Assembly: GCF_000701445.1 (NCBI RefSeq)
Contig: NZ_JNIX01000010.1
Span: 62,001 to 126,000 of the forward strand
From: Brevundimonas bacteroides DSM 4726
GTDB lineage: Bacteria > Pseudomonadota > Alphaproteobacteria > Caulobacterales > Caulobacteraceae
DNA: 64,000 nucleotides
Reading direction: 5' to 3'
Position 1 is the stretch's first letter; every line of letters begins with the position of its first letter. Shown here piece by piece: positions 1-8,847 of this stretch. The notes beneath the pieces are model-generated. The model ran no database searches. It was not told where the DNA came from and saw nothing but the letters and a program-made list of their open reading frames with translations. The position numbers and the translations under genes were made by a program.

Positions 1-419
1 GTCTGGACCTCGACCACGCCGATCTCCAGCCGCGCGCCGGTCAGATGAAACACCGCCAGGTGACGACCGTCCGGACTCCAGGGGCCCAGCACCATGCCTC
101 CGGCGGGATCCGCCACCAGAAGCTGCGGAGGACCGCCGTCGCGCAGGTCGATCCGCCACAGCCGGGTGATGGCCCAGAGGGAGCGCGGCCCCAGGTCATA
201 GCGGGGGGCCTGGTCATAGGCGGCGCGCCGCTCATAGACGGCCCAGCGTCCGTCGGGCGAGATCGAGGCCCGAACGATGGCCTCGGTCGAGACGATATCC
301 TCGACCCGGAGCGGTCGGGCCTGTGAGCCGGGGAGCCCGGCCTGGCCTTCGGCGGCGAGGACCGGGGTGGGCCAGGCAAGCGCCAGCGCCGCCAGGAGGC
401 GGATGATGAAACCGGTCAT
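1..419 (-). CDS. S9-type peptidase N-terminus, possible lasso-peptide isopeptidase (partial)
   Basis: The gene starts with the ATG at 417-419 on the minus strand and runs off the left edge, so only about 139 residues are visible. They show a signal peptide (about residues 1-23, ending in LAAE) followed by beta-propeller-like sequence with two SPDGR-type turns (SISPDGRWAVYERR near 55 and GPWSPDGRHLAVF near 118). This is the pattern of the N-terminal propeller of prolyl-oligopeptidase (S9) enzymes. The YERR...YD...DLG stretch reminds me of the Atxe2 lasso-peptide isopeptidases of Caulobacterales, which hydrolyse imported lasso peptides in the periplasm. The gene begins 9 bases after the stop of a signalling TonB receptor, itself behind fecR, which is the usual neighbourhood of those isopeptidases. 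The catalytic alpha/beta-hydrolase domain lies outside the window, so activity cannot be judged. Confidence 0.6.
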   Translation of the reverse strand, partial: MTGFIIRLLAALALAWPTPVLAAEGQAGLPGSQARPLRVEDIVSTEAIVRASISPDGRWAVYERRAAYDQAPRYDLGPRSLWAITRLWRIDLRDGGPPQLLVADPAGGMVLGPWSPDGRHLAVFHLTGARLEIGVVEVQ

Positions 420-428
420 GGTCCGGGC

Positions 429-3377
429 TCACCAGCGCCGGATCAGCTGCAGCGCCACCGTCCGTCCGACCAGACTGGCCTGGCCAGGATCGAAACCGAA
501 GCCGCTGGGGGCGTCGTAGAAGGGCGGATCGGCATCGAACAGATTGGTCACGGACAGGGCCGCGGTCAGGCCCTGGAAGCGTCCCGTCGCCGGCGACCAG
601 CGCAGCTGGGCGTCCCAGGTGTTCCAGGCGTCGATGCGCGCTCCCAGGCGGTCACGGTAGTCCGAAACATGGTTCCAGAAGAGCCCCAGGCTGAGCGCCT
701 CGCGCGACCAGACCCCGCCGGCGCGAGCCCGAAGGCTCACTGGGTAGCCGACGAGGTCGACCACGTCGCGGACCGGCGCGGCCGGAGTCGGTCGGGTGTC
801 GTAGTCGAGGATGAGGGAAGCCGAGCCGTCAAGCGCCAGGTCCCCGCCGCCGAGCGTCAGGGTGCGGCGCGCGGTCAGGTCGAGGCCGCGAACGCGCACC
901 TCGCCGGTGTTGACCCAGCGCCCATCGACGATCGCGCCATAGGTCGTCTCCGGATAGAGGCCGGCGAAGGGGAAGTCCGGACGCCCGACATAGGACCGGA
1001 CGAGCGCCAGGTCCGCGGGGCTGGTCCCCGGGCTGACGAGGCGCACGAAGGGGGCGAGCGTCGGGTCGGTCAGGACACCGGTGAGGTTTTCGGTCGCGGG
1101 TTGGGCGTTACGGTCGCTGAAGGTGGTCTCAAAGGCCCCCAGGCCGATCTCCAGGCCCGCGGGCCCGCGCCAGTCCAGCCCGAGCGTCCAGGTCTCGGCG
1201 GTCTCTGGCTCGAGGTCCGCGTTGCCGCCGTAGACGTAGAGGGCCAGAACCCGGGCCCCGTCTGTGCGCGGCAGGAAGGTCACCGAGGCCACCTCCGCGT
1301 CGCCGATCTGCGGCAGGGAGGGCGCCCGGAAGGAGGTTCCCCAGGAACCCCGCACGGTCAGGGTCTCGACCGGTTCCCACACCACGCCCAGCTTGGGATT
1401 GGCCGTCGAGCCGAAGTCGTCGTAGTCTTCCACCCGCCCGGCGAGCGAGACCTCCAGGCGGCGCAGTCCCGGCCTTCCCGGCCCTCCCGCGACCAGCGGA
1501 ATGCGGGCCTCGGCGAACACAGCCGCGATCGAGCGGCCGACCTCCGGGGTGCGGGTCTCGACCGGCGCGGGCGTCGAGGCGAAGGCGACGGTCGCCGTCT
1601 CGAAAGTCTCCTCGCGCCACTGCAGGCCGATGGCCAGATCGACGGTCCCGGATGGAAGGTTCAGGAGCGGGCCGGTCAGAAGCAGGTTGGCCGAACGGGC
1701 GGTGCTTCGGTCCTGCGCCCCGCTGAAGCCCTGGCCGATGAAATCCAGCACCGCCCGCCCGTTGGCACCGCCCGCGCCGAAGGGATTGAAGAAGCCATCC
1801 ACAGCCGCGCGATAGGTGGTCGCCGGATCGTCCGGCGTTGTGCCGAGCGCTTCGTTGAGGAAGCGGCTGTGCACCCGACCGGCGACGCGGCTCTGGCCCT
1901 CTTCTTGCGCAAAGGCGAGATAGCCGTCGAGCGCCCAGGCGTCACTCAGGGCCCAGTCAAACCCGGCGGTGAGACCCAGGCTCTCCGAACGGCCGCTCTG
2001 GCGGGTGTTGCCGAGGTCGCGATCGAACGCATAGCCGACGATATGGCTGGCCGCCCCGGTCGGGGACACGAAGAAGGGATTGGCGCGGGTGACCGCGAAC
2101 ACCCCGATCGCCGGCGCTCCCGTGAGGCTGTAGTCGCGGCGGTTGACCCGCACGTCGGCCGACAGGTCGAGACGCTCGCCGACCGCCTGGCGCACCCGGC
2201 CATAGAGGCTGTAGCGCTCGATCTCGGGCAGGAGGTCCTGCCCGAGGGTGGCGGACTGGAGATTGGCGACGCCTGCCGCAAAGTCCGCCGGCGTGGCCGC
2301 CACGCCCGAAGCGCCTGGCCTGATGGCGAACAGCGGTCGATAGGTCGAGGTCGCGGCGTCAAAGGCGATCAGATTGCCCGGCGCAGCGAACAGGTTGCGC
2401 CGGTCCGAGCCGCCGAAGGGCCGCAGGTCGCCGTCGGCCGTATAGGGCCGGTCGAGAGAACTCAGGCCGTCGACGCTCTGATACTCCAGCGCCGCATAGG
2501 CCGCTCCGCCCGACCAGCGCTGCCCGAACAGGTGGGAGACAAGGACATCCTCGACCCCGCCCTCAGCGGCCCCCAGGCGCAGGCGGCTCTCCTGGCCGTC
2601 GATCGAGGGCTTGAGGATGACGTTGACCACGCCCGCCACGGCATCGCTTCCGTAAAGCGCGCTGGCACCGTCAAGAAGCACGTCGACCCGCTCGACGGCC
2701 GCGGACGGCAGGGCCGAGACATCGCCGAACTCACCGCGGAAGCCGGTCCCTGCGACGCGTCGGCCGTTGACCAGAAGCAGGGTCGAGGCCGGTCCCAGGC
2801 CGCGCAGGTTGACGCCGGTCGCCACGGTCGCGTTGGAGCCCTGGCGGTCGGAGGCGGCAAGCTGGACGACGGGGGTGGCCGATCCGGCGTAGTTCTGCGG
2901 CAGGGCGGCCAGGGTCTCGGCGACGGTGGCGTATCCGCTCCGGTCGAGCGCATCGCGATCCAGCGCGAGCACCGGCGAGGCCAGCTCGCCCGAGGCCCGC
3001 AACAGGGTCCCGGTGACGACCACGGCCTCCAGCTCCACCGTCTCGCCGACATCGAGCGCCTCGGCAGGATCGTCCCGGCCGATCACGATCACGCCCGGAC
3101 GGGTCTGGGACCAGGCGAGCCCCGTCCCGGCCAGGAGGCGATCGAGCGCGGTGTCGGCATCCATTCGGCCCGAAAGCCCCGCCGTGGTCCGTCCTGCGAC
3201 GAGGTCGCCGGGGACCAGCATCTGGCGGTCGGCCTGGGCGGCATAGGCCGTCAGGGCCTCGCCCAGGGATCCGGGCGCGATGGCGAAGTCTCGCCCGTCC
3301 TGGGCGCAGGCCGATACACTGATGCCGGCGATCCCCATCGCCAGGGCCGATCCGGCCAGCAGACTCGAACGATACAT
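429..3377 (-). CDS. TonB-dependent receptor with STN signalling domain
   Basis: This 982-residue outer-membrane receptor has a signal peptide (about 1-25), an STN/secretin-TonB short N-terminal domain (about 30-100), a plug (about 115-265, with LRGLGPASTLLLVNGRR and the SALYGSDAVAGVVN segment) and a large beta-barrel ending in an aromatic residue (IRRW). The STN domain is known to contact FecR, and fecR lies directly upstream in the same direction, so this is a surface-signalling type receptor whose ligand induces its own operon. The start has a strong GGAGGAGAG ribosome-binding site 9 bases upstream. The plug is of the long, early-LRG type seen in peptide or oligosaccharide receptors rather than in classical siderophore receptors. 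With the putative isopeptidase downstream, a lasso peptide or other peptide ligand is an inference, not shown by the sequence. Confidence 0.93.
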   Translation of the reverse strand: MYRSSLLAGSALAMGIAGISVSACAQDGRDFAIAPGSLGEALTAYAAQADRQMLVPGDLVAGRTTAGLSGRMDADTALDRLLAGTGLAWSQTRPGVIVIGRDDPAEALDVGETVELEAVVVTGTLLRASGELASPVLALDRDALDRSGYATVAETLAALPQNYAGSATPVVQLAASDRQGSNATVATGVNLRGLGPASTLLLVNGRRVAGTGFRGEFGDVSALPSAAVERVDVLLDGASALYGSDAVAGVVNVILKPSIDGQESRLRLGAAEGGVEDVLVSHLFGQRWSGGAAYAALEYQSVDGLSSLDRPYTADGDLRPFGGSDRRNLFAAPGNLIAFDAATSTYRPLFAIRPGASGVAATPADFAAGVANLQSATLGQDLLPEIERYSLYGRVRQAVGERLDLSADVRVNRRDYSLTGAPAIGVFAVTRANPFFVSPTGAASHIVGYAFDRDLGNTRQSGRSESLGLTAGFDWALSDAWALDGYLAFAQEEGQSRVAGRVHSRFLNEALGTTPDDPATTYRAAVDGFFNPFGAGGANGRAVLDFIGQGFSGAQDRSTARSANLLLTGPLLNLPSGTVDLAIGLQWREETFETATVAFASTPAPVETRTPEVGRSIAAVFAEARIPLVAGGPGRPGLRRLEVSLAGRVEDYDDFGSTANPKLGVVWEPVETLTVRGSWGTSFRAPSLPQIGDAEVASVTFLPRTDGARVLALYVYGGNADLEPETAETWTLGLDWRGPAGLEIGLGAFETTFSDRNAQPATENLTGVLTDPTLAPFVRLVSPGTSPADLALVRSYVGRPDFPFAGLYPETTYGAIVDGRWVNTGEVRVRGLDLTARRTLTLGGGDLALDGSASLILDYDTRPTPAAPVRDVVDLVGYPVSLRARAGGVWSREALSLGLFWNHVSDYRDRLGARIDAWNTWDAQLRWSPATGRFQGLTAALSVTNLFDADPPFYDAPSGFGFDPGQASLVGRTVALQLIRRW

Positions 3378-3466
3378 AGGCGTGTCTCTCCTCCGCCGCC
3401 CCCGTGGCGACGAACAAGAGACGGTCGGGACCCCCGGTAACCCCGGAGCTCCGACGCAAAAAAGTT

Positions 3467-4438
3467 TCAGGGCGACGACAGGACGATGACGCCGTCGCCG
3501 CGCTCGCGGGCCTGAAGCCCATAGGCCTCGGCCACGGCGGCGGTGAAGGCCGCCCGGTCGCCGGCCCGGAAAACGCCGGTCACCGGCGTCCGGGCGAGCC
3601 CCGCGGCCTCCAGCACGACACCGCGTGGCAGATAGCGGTTGACCTCGACCACCGCCGCAGCGAGCGGCGTGTCGCGAAACACCAGCCGGCCTTCGGTCCA
3701 GCTCGTCTCGGCCTCTATGTCGGCCATGGCGGTCTCGATCGTCGAACCCGCCAGGCGGGCCCCCTCCCCCGCCTCAAGCCGTTCGACGGGTCCGGATCCC
3801 CCGCCCCGGACATCGACGACGCCCGAGACGAGGACAACCTCGACGTCCTCCAACCCCCGCCAGACCTCGAAGGCGGTGCCGACGGCCGTGACCGAAGCTT
3901 CACCCGCCCGGACCTCGAAAGGCCGCTGCCTGTCCGGCGCGACGTCAAAGAAGGCGCGGCCGGACACAAGCTCGACGTGTCGGCCATCGGCGGCATAGCG
4001 CACGCGCACGACCGAGGCCGTGTCGAGCCGCACCGAGGACCCGTCGGCGAGCTGCACCAGCCGCTGCTCGCCGATCCGGGTCTCGTACAGTCCGCGCCCG
4101 CTCCACCAGCTCCAGCCCGACCAGGCCAGAACGACAGCCACGCCGAGCCCGACGGCGAGCGTCCCCGGTCCGGTCCAGCCGAAAGCGATGGCGCGTTCGC
4201 GGCGCTTGCGGTTCAGCGCCTCGCTGACGGCCTGCTGGATATCGGCGTCGCCCGCGAGCGCCCCGGTCGCGGCCCAGACGGTCTCGACGCGGCGATAGGC
4301 GTCGGCGTTCACGGGGTCGGCGCGCCAGGCGAAGAAGCGCTCGAGCGCCTCCTCGCTCACAGACGGAGCGGACAGTGTCTGGTGCCACTGGGCCGCTTCG
4401 CGTTCCGCTGCCTCCATGCGGGCCTTGTCGCCGCTCAT
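3467..4438 (-). CDS. FecR-family anti-sigma factor / sigma regulator
   Basis: The 323-residue protein has the FecR layout: an N-terminal cytoplasmic DUF4880-like helical region (residues about 5-60, with AAQWH and FFAWRADPVNADAYRRVE), one transmembrane helix (about 105-122) and a periplasmic FecR domain (about 140-240, with LADGSSVRLDTAS and VGTAFEVW). A C-terminal STN-binding region completes it. The ATG at 4436-4438 is chosen because similarity begins there and an AGGAG lies upstream; a longer reading frame to 4633 encodes no FecR sequence. It should transduce the signal from the receptor at 429-3377 to an ECF sigma factor. Normally a fecI gene directly precedes fecR; none is recognisable in the 680 bases upstream, so the partner sigma factor must be encoded elsewhere. 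Confidence 0.9.
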   Translation of the reverse strand: MSGDKARMEAAEREAAQWHQTLSAPSVSEEALERFFAWRADPVNADAYRRVETVWAATGALAGDADIQQAVSEALNRKRRERAIAFGWTGPGTLAVGLGVAVVLAWSGWSWWSGRGLYETRIGEQRLVQLADGSSVRLDTASVVRVRYAADGRHVELVSGRAFFDVAPDRQRPFEVRAGEASVTAVGTAFEVWRGLEDVEVVLVSGVVDVRGGGSGPVERLEAGEGARLAGSTIETAMADIEAETSWTEGRLVFRDTPLAAAVVEVNRYLPRGVVLEAAGLARTPVTGVFRAGDRAAFTAAVAEAYGLQARERGDGVIVLSSP

Positions 4439-5121
4439 GAGCCCGTCCCCACTCCTGGATCGACCTGGCCGGATGCGCCCTGCGGGTGCGCCGCTTGGGG
4501 CGCTCGCCATGCGCAACCGCCCGTCGAGGCTGCCTCTGCGTCGACACCGGCCAGAGAAAGCCATCTCGCGCCGGTTGAGGCAAGCGTCACGGGACCGGGC
4601 GGCGTTCAGCCAGCCGGCGCCGTCGCGGACCAAACGGTCGCCTCCAAGACGGCGAACCGAGTTGATTCAGGCGGCCGCCGGAACGGGTCACAGGGACCCC
4701 AGCCATCACCCGCTCCCACCGACGTCGGGCATGCTTCGCCTCTTCAGGAAACCGAAAAAGCGGGTCGATCGGCGCCATTCGCTGCCTCGGTCTCACGACG
4801 GCGCCACACGACAGTCTGCATCGTCTCTGCGCCAGAAGCTGTCTTTCAATGACCTCCGAAAATACGACATTCAGACGGATGCCAGCAGCTGCTCTCCGGC
4901 CTGCCGCCATGGACCGCCTTCGACCCTTAGCGGACCTACCAGTCACGATCGGCGTCTGGAAGATGACTGATGAGCAGACGTCAGGCCTGAGGGGTTAGCA
5001 GCGAACATTCGAGTCCAAATGCGACGGCTCGCCGCTTCAGAGGCCGTGGCTCCGACGCTCATGATTGGTCGGAACGCTGTCTGATGATAGGGTACCTAAC
5101 GCAAGAAGCGGGGAAGCTCGC
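4439..5121. other. Gene-poor interval upstream of fecR, with degenerate intergenic repeat
   Basis: I see no convincing gene in these 683 bases. No sigma-70 region 2 or 4 sequence is readable on the minus strand, where fecI would be expected. Around 4829-4880 there is a segment with CGCCAGAAGC followed by GTCTTTC that also occurs near 18210, apparently a worn copy of a dispersed intergenic repeat. The last 60 bases should contain the promoter of the VOC gene that starts at 5122. Confidence 0.5.
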
Positions 5122-5550
5122 ATGAGCGTGACATTCGGCAGGACCACGCCGATCCTGCGCGTCGCTGACCAAGCGCGGGCTCTGGCTTATTACACGGACA
5201 TTCTCGGGTTTAGCCGCGAATGGGGAGATGAATACTCTTCCTCGGTGCGCCGTGGAGAGGCGACGATCATGCTAGCAACAGGCGATCAGGGTCAAGGCGA
5301 AGCTTGGCTCTATCTGGGGGTGGATGACGTCGATGCATTGCATGACGAGATTGCGCCCAAGGGCGCGATTGTCCGGACCGGTCCAGCAAACTACCCGTGG
5401 GGTGCCCGCGAGCTGCATGTTGAGGACACCGAGGGTAACGTGATCAGGTTTGGCTCGGACGCTACCGGAGAGCCGGACGGCGATTGGATCGACACCGATG
5501 GTGCCCGCTGGATTTACACATCCGAGTGCCGTTGGCAGCCAACGCACTAA
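5122..5550 (+). CDS. VOC-family protein, bleomycin-resistance-like
   Basis: This 142-residue protein is a single vicinal-oxygen-chelate fold unit of the glyoxalase/bleomycin-resistance type: TPILRVADQARALAYYTDIL near the N-terminus, GFSREW, a central EAWLYLGVDDVDALHDEI, and the C-terminal HVEDTEGNVIRFG motif that carries the usual acidic metal ligand. Such proteins either bind hydrophobic antibiotics as dimers or act as small metal-dependent enzymes; the sequence does not decide between these. The ATG at 5122 is preferred over an upstream in-frame start because GGGGAAG lies 6 bases before it and family similarity begins there. It stands alone, with repeats downstream, and its codon use is less GC-rich than its neighbours. 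Confidence 0.8.
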   Translation: MSVTFGRTTPILRVADQARALAYYTDILGFSREWGDEYSSSVRRGEATIMLATGDQGQGEAWLYLGVDDVDALHDEIAPKGAIVRTGPANYPWGARELHVEDTEGNVIRFGSDATGEPDGDWIDTDGARWIYTSECRWQPTH

Positions 5551-5604
5551 GGCGGCTGTCTACGTGGAGCCAGGTGCAGACCTCACAACAACATCCGACC
5601 AGCT

Positions 5605-5720
5605 TCCCAACGGCGGACATTCCGAACTGCCACTCAGCCAGAATCGGCGATTGGATACGAATGTCCGATTCGCGCCAACAGCGGACATTCTCACGGTGGC
5701 CAGAACCGGCCATTCAAATG
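5605..5720. repeat. Dispersed intergenic repeat cluster (GCGGACATTC core)
   Basis: The 351-base gap between the VOC gene and the next CDS holds the decamer GCGGACATTC twice in direct orientation (5613-5622 and 5681-5690), an inverted GAATGTCCG between them (5659-5667), and a weaker CCGGCCATTC at 5706-5715. Inverted copies could pair in single-stranded form. The same decamer recurs at 25801-25810 and degenerate versions occur in other gaps of the window. Short reading frames through it are artefacts. Nothing else is seen in the gap. Confidence 0.6.
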
Positions 5721-5901
5721 GGTGGGCTCTGTCGCCCCTGTCCAACCGGCAGCCTGTTTCTTGTTACGCACCGTTACGCGTCGAAACCGGTCAGACATCG
5801 AAGCCGGCCGTCCAAGGGTTAGAGCCCCATCAGCCGCAGGAGCCTCGGGCATGCTCCCCAGACAGTGACCCGCGCTGGCTCTGCAATCTGATGAGGCGCC
5901 G

Positions 5902-7479
5902 ATGAGAGCTCGACATGCAGCTACCGTGATTGTTGTCGCGGCCCTCCTCTCCAGCTGTGGTGGGGACGGTGCCGAACCAGAAGGCGCCCTGATCGGAGCA
6001 CCGTCTCCGGCACCGAACCCGTCGGTTCCATCTCCGCCGCCAACCTCATCGCCGCTGGCGTTCCTCAACCCGTTCCTGGCGGCCTCGACCTGGCCGATCT
6101 ACCACGCCAACACCTACGCGACCGCGACCGCCGCCACGGTCGGTCCGGGCGTCGCGGACCGGTCCCAGAGTATCGCGTCCCAGACGGCCAGCCCTGGCGG
6201 TTCGCCCTATGTCTCGCCCTGGACGGTGTTCGGCGAAGTCTATGCGGATGGTTCTCAGCCCGTTTTGACGACGCCCAACGATGGGGTCGCCAAGTATCTG
6301 ATCAGGGATGACACGTTCGAGGCGATCAGCTTTCTGCCGCTGGACCGGAACGTGGCGGACACCGACTGGGGCATTCTGATGCTGCGCGGCGGGACCGGGG
6401 TGGTCGCCGAACGCAGGACCAACCGCTTCATCGTGTTCGGCGACGCAGTCGCCGGCGATCCTCGATCCCGGCTCGAGATCAAGCGGCGCATCGACGTCAA
6501 TCGGACCGTCTATGGATCGCTGCTGTCGCACTTCTCCCTCGCGCCCGACGGCGTTCTCATCGCCCTGACCGACGCCGATCGCCTGATTGCCGTGAACCTG
6601 CAGACGGGGACCGTTCTGGCGAGTTTCGATCTGCCCACGGACAGCGGAGCCAGCTTCCAGAACTCCTTCCCGATCGACGAGACGGGCCGCCTCTTCGTCG
6701 CCGCTCAGAACAAGACCGTGGCCGTCGATTGGCGCAACGGCCGTTTCAGCCTGGCGTGGTCGGCGACCTACGACATGCGCGGCCCCGGCTGCGAGGACGT
6801 GCCGCTGGATCGTTCGAGGCTGGAGGAGATCCGTGCCGTTACCAATGGCGAGACCTGCACCGGCACCGGCACGACGCCGACCCTGCTGGGCGATCCAGTC
6901 TCCGGCATCATGGTGATCGTCGATGGTCATTCGCCCAGGAACAATCTCGTGGCCTTCTGGCGCGGTGAGCCGCCGGCGGACTGGCGGCCCTTGCCGGACC
7001 CCAACCGCCCGGGCCGTTTCCTGGACCGGCGCGTGGCCGGCGTCTTCGCCTTGCCGTACTCGACACCGGACGGGCTGGGCTTCACGGCGCAGAACTCGCC
7101 TGCGGCGCTGGGCAACGCCATCGTCGTGGCCCAGTGGGCGGGCTTCAACCCCAGGGCCGATGCGTTGAAGGGCGTGCAACGGGTCGACTGGAGGCCCGAA
7201 CAGCGCCGCTTCGAACTGGTGTGGGCCAACCCCAGCATCCTCTTCAATGGTGTCCCGACCATCGCCTGCGAACTGACAACGCCCTGTCAGACCTATGGGA
7301 TGGGCCGCTATGGTGATCGCTACGCCTACACCTCTCTGGATCTGGCGACGGGCGCCGAGACGGGCCGGGTCGCGCTGGGCGCTTCGGACGCGGTTCTCGA
7401 CCAGGGTAACAACCACTCGGTCGCCGCCGACGGCTCCATCGTCTACTCCGGCCGCACCCGCATGATCCGCGTTCGCTGA
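5902..7479 (+). CDS. Predicted lipoprotein, paralogue of the protein at 11160-12644
   Basis: The 525-residue product begins with a lipoprotein signal (hydrophobic stretch then LLSSC, Cys near residue 20) and a Pro/Ser-rich linker to about residue 50, so it should be anchored in a membrane facing the periplasm or surface. The rest is about 470 residues of beta-rich sequence with repeated DETGR / LDLATG style strands, suggestive of a propeller-like fold. I do not recognise a named family. Landmarks shared with the paralogue include STWPxYHxNxYA, SPWTVxxExYxxGSQ, TCTGTGTTPTL, TAQNSPAALGN and QWAGFNPxxxxxKGVQRVDW. The two conserved cysteine pairs may form disulfides. GAGG lies just before the ATG. 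An enzymatic role (for example a quinoprotein-like dehydrogenase fold) is possible but no catalytic motif is obvious. Confidence 0.85.
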   Translation: MRARHAATVIVVAALLSSCGGDGAEPEGALIGAPSPAPNPSVPSPPPTSSPLAFLNPFLAASTWPIYHANTYATATAATVGPGVADRSQSIASQTASPGGSPYVSPWTVFGEVYADGSQPVLTTPNDGVAKYLIRDDTFEAISFLPLDRNVADTDWGILMLRGGTGVVAERRTNRFIVFGDAVAGDPRSRLEIKRRIDVNRTVYGSLLSHFSLAPDGVLIALTDADRLIAVNLQTGTVLASFDLPTDSGASFQNSFPIDETGRLFVAAQNKTVAVDWRNGRFSLAWSATYDMRGPGCEDVPLDRSRLEEIRAVTNGETCTGTGTTPTLLGDPVSGIMVIVDGHSPRNNLVAFWRGEPPADWRPLPDPNRPGRFLDRRVAGVFALPYSTPDGLGFTAQNSPAALGNAIVVAQWAGFNPRADALKGVQRVDWRPEQRRFELVWANPSILFNGVPTIACELTTPCQTYGMGRYGDRYAYTSLDLATGAETGRVALGASDAVLDQGNNHSVAADGSIVYSGRTRMIRVR

Positions 7480-7527
7480 CCGCCGCTCGTATCCCGGCTC
7501 GCGCAGCCCCTCAGGGAAATGGGACCG

Positions 7528-8847
7528 TTAGCGCCGTTCCAGCAGAACCGTGGCCGTCAGCCCGCCGCCCGGCGTCGGCGTCAGCACAATGTCGCCGTTC
7601 ATCTGCCGGGCCAGAGTCTGCGCGATGGACAGCCCCAGACCCGCTCCCCCGGTTGCGCGGTTCCTGGACGGCTCGTGCCGGGCAAAGGGTTCAAAGGCGC
7701 GAGCGGCGAAGTCCGCGGGCAGACCCGGACCGTGATCGATCACCCGTATTTCGATCCGGTCGTCGGCTGCGGATCCGACGCCAAGAGACACGCCGCCTGC
7801 GTACTTCAGCGCATTGTCGATCAGGTTATCGAGGATGCGCCTGAGCGCCGCCGGCTCGGCCAGGCCGTAGGCGATCTCCAGCCGATCCGCGCCGACCGCC
7901 TGGCCGAGTTCCTGGCGCATGGTGACCAGGTCCTCGACGAAGCGGTGGAGGTTGACGACTTCGCGCCGCGGCTGTCGCGCTTCCCCTTGGGCGACCAGAA
8001 GGACGTCCTCGATCAATCCGGCCATCTCCGCGATGTCGGCGTCCGCCTTGGCCCGCTGCGCCTCGTCCTCGAGCCCCGCGACCCTGAGACGAAGCCGCGT
8101 GAGCAGGGTCTTGAGATCATGGGCGGCCGCAGCGAGCATGTTCAGACGTTCGGCCATGAGCCGGCGCAGCTCGGCCTGCATGCGGTTGAAGGCCACGGCG
8201 ACGCGCCGAACCTCTTCGGGCCCGCGTTCCGCCATCGCTGGAGCGCTCAGATCGGCGGCGAAAGAATCCGCCGCCTCTGACAGGGACTCCAGCTGCGCGG
8301 TCGCGAGGCGGATCAGGCGGGCGACGAAGATGGCCGACAGCGCCGCCATGCCGAAGGCGACGACAAGGAAGACAGTGGTCAGGCCGCGCCTGCGCTGGGA
8401 CACCCCCGGCGTGACATTGAGACGGCGCCCGTCGGCGAGTTCGACGGAAAACGCGTGCTGGCTGAGGACGGCGCCGCGCGGTCGCCACTCCCGGGCGACC
8501 TCGGGCCGTAGGACCAGGAACTCGCGGTCGGCGAGCGCCTGCCGGTAGCCTCGATACAGGGCTGGAGCCAGCCCTTCGTGCACCCGGTAACCGGCCGGAA
8601 TACCGTCGCTGATGAAGAAGCGGGTCTGATCGCCGTTCAGTCCAATGAGATAGGCGTCACGGATCGCGGGCGGGGACGCATCGAGCGCCTCGGCCGCAGC
8701 GGCGACGCGTGACGGCATGGGGGGACGCCACGCCCCGCTTTCCGGCTCTCGCATCCAGAGCACGGCGGCCAGACCGAGGCCCTGGATCACGACCAGACCG
8801 CCCACGATGCCGACCGTCAGACGCGCGCCAAGCCCGATGCGCATCAT
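7528..8847 (-). CDS. Two-component sensor histidine kinase, EnvZ-like architecture
   Basis: The 439-residue kinase has an N-terminal transmembrane helix (about 8-29), a periplasmic sensor segment of about 120 residues, a second transmembrane helix (about 155-178), HAMP (about 180-230), a HisKA domain with the phospho-acceptor His in AAAHDLKTLLTRLRLRV (near 245) and a HATPase domain with the N box (NLIDNALKYA), the G1 box (DHGPGLP) and GGAGLGLSIAQ. The motif HDLKTLL departs slightly from the usual HDLRTPL, lacking the Pro. It overlaps the upstream response-regulator gene by 4 bases (8844-8847), so the two are cotranscribed and translationally coupled. The stimulus is unknown. Confidence 0.93.
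   Translation of the reverse strand: MMRIGLGARLTVGIVGGLVVIQGLGLAAVLWMREPESGAWRPPMPSRVAAAAEALDASPPAIRDAYLIGLNGDQTRFFISDGIPAGYRVHEGLAPALYRGYRQALADREFLVLRPEVAREWRPRGAVLSQHAFSVELADGRRLNVTPGVSQRRRGLTTVFLVVAFGMAALSAIFVARLIRLATAQLESLSEAADSFAADLSAPAMAERGPEEVRRVAVAFNRMQAELRRLMAERLNMLAAAAHDLKTLLTRLRLRVAGLEDEAQRAKADADIAEMAGLIEDVLLVAQGEARQPRREVVNLHRFVEDLVTMRQELGQAVGADRLEIAYGLAEPAALRRILDNLIDNALKYAGGVSLGVGSAADDRIEIRVIDHGPGLPADFAARAFEPFARHEPSRNRATGGAGLGLSIAQTLARQMNGDIVLTPTPGGGLTATVLLERR

Noticed and set aside
669-3440. Very long open frame (923 codons) on the plus strand
   Set aside because: It is the antisense shadow of the TonB receptor gene in GC-rich DNA; its translation is Arg/Gly/Ala-rich without any domain, while the minus strand encodes a complete receptor.
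3419-3444. Possible ECF-type promoter (GGGTTACC ... CCGTCT) before the signalling receptor
   Set aside because: The elements are there on the minus strand but the spacing of about 11 bases is too short for a normal ECF promoter.
4439-5060. Lasso-peptide precursor or maturation genes beside the putative isopeptidase
   Set aside because: No precursor-like small frame with the expected leader and no maturase-like sequence is visible in the window.
4439-5121. A fecI sigma-factor gene expected upstream of fecR
   Set aside because: All three minus-strand frames were read; none shows sigma-70 region 2 or 4 sequence, and they are interrupted or low-complexity.
5605-5720. Spaced GCGGACATTC copies as a CRISPR array
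   Set aside because: Only a few 10-base copies in mixed orientation, unequal spacing, no cas genes.
6046-7416. 456-codon minus-strand frame, and a similar one at 11121-12401
   Set aside because: Both are shadows of the two paralogous exported proteins; similar shadows in both copies only reflect the paralogy.
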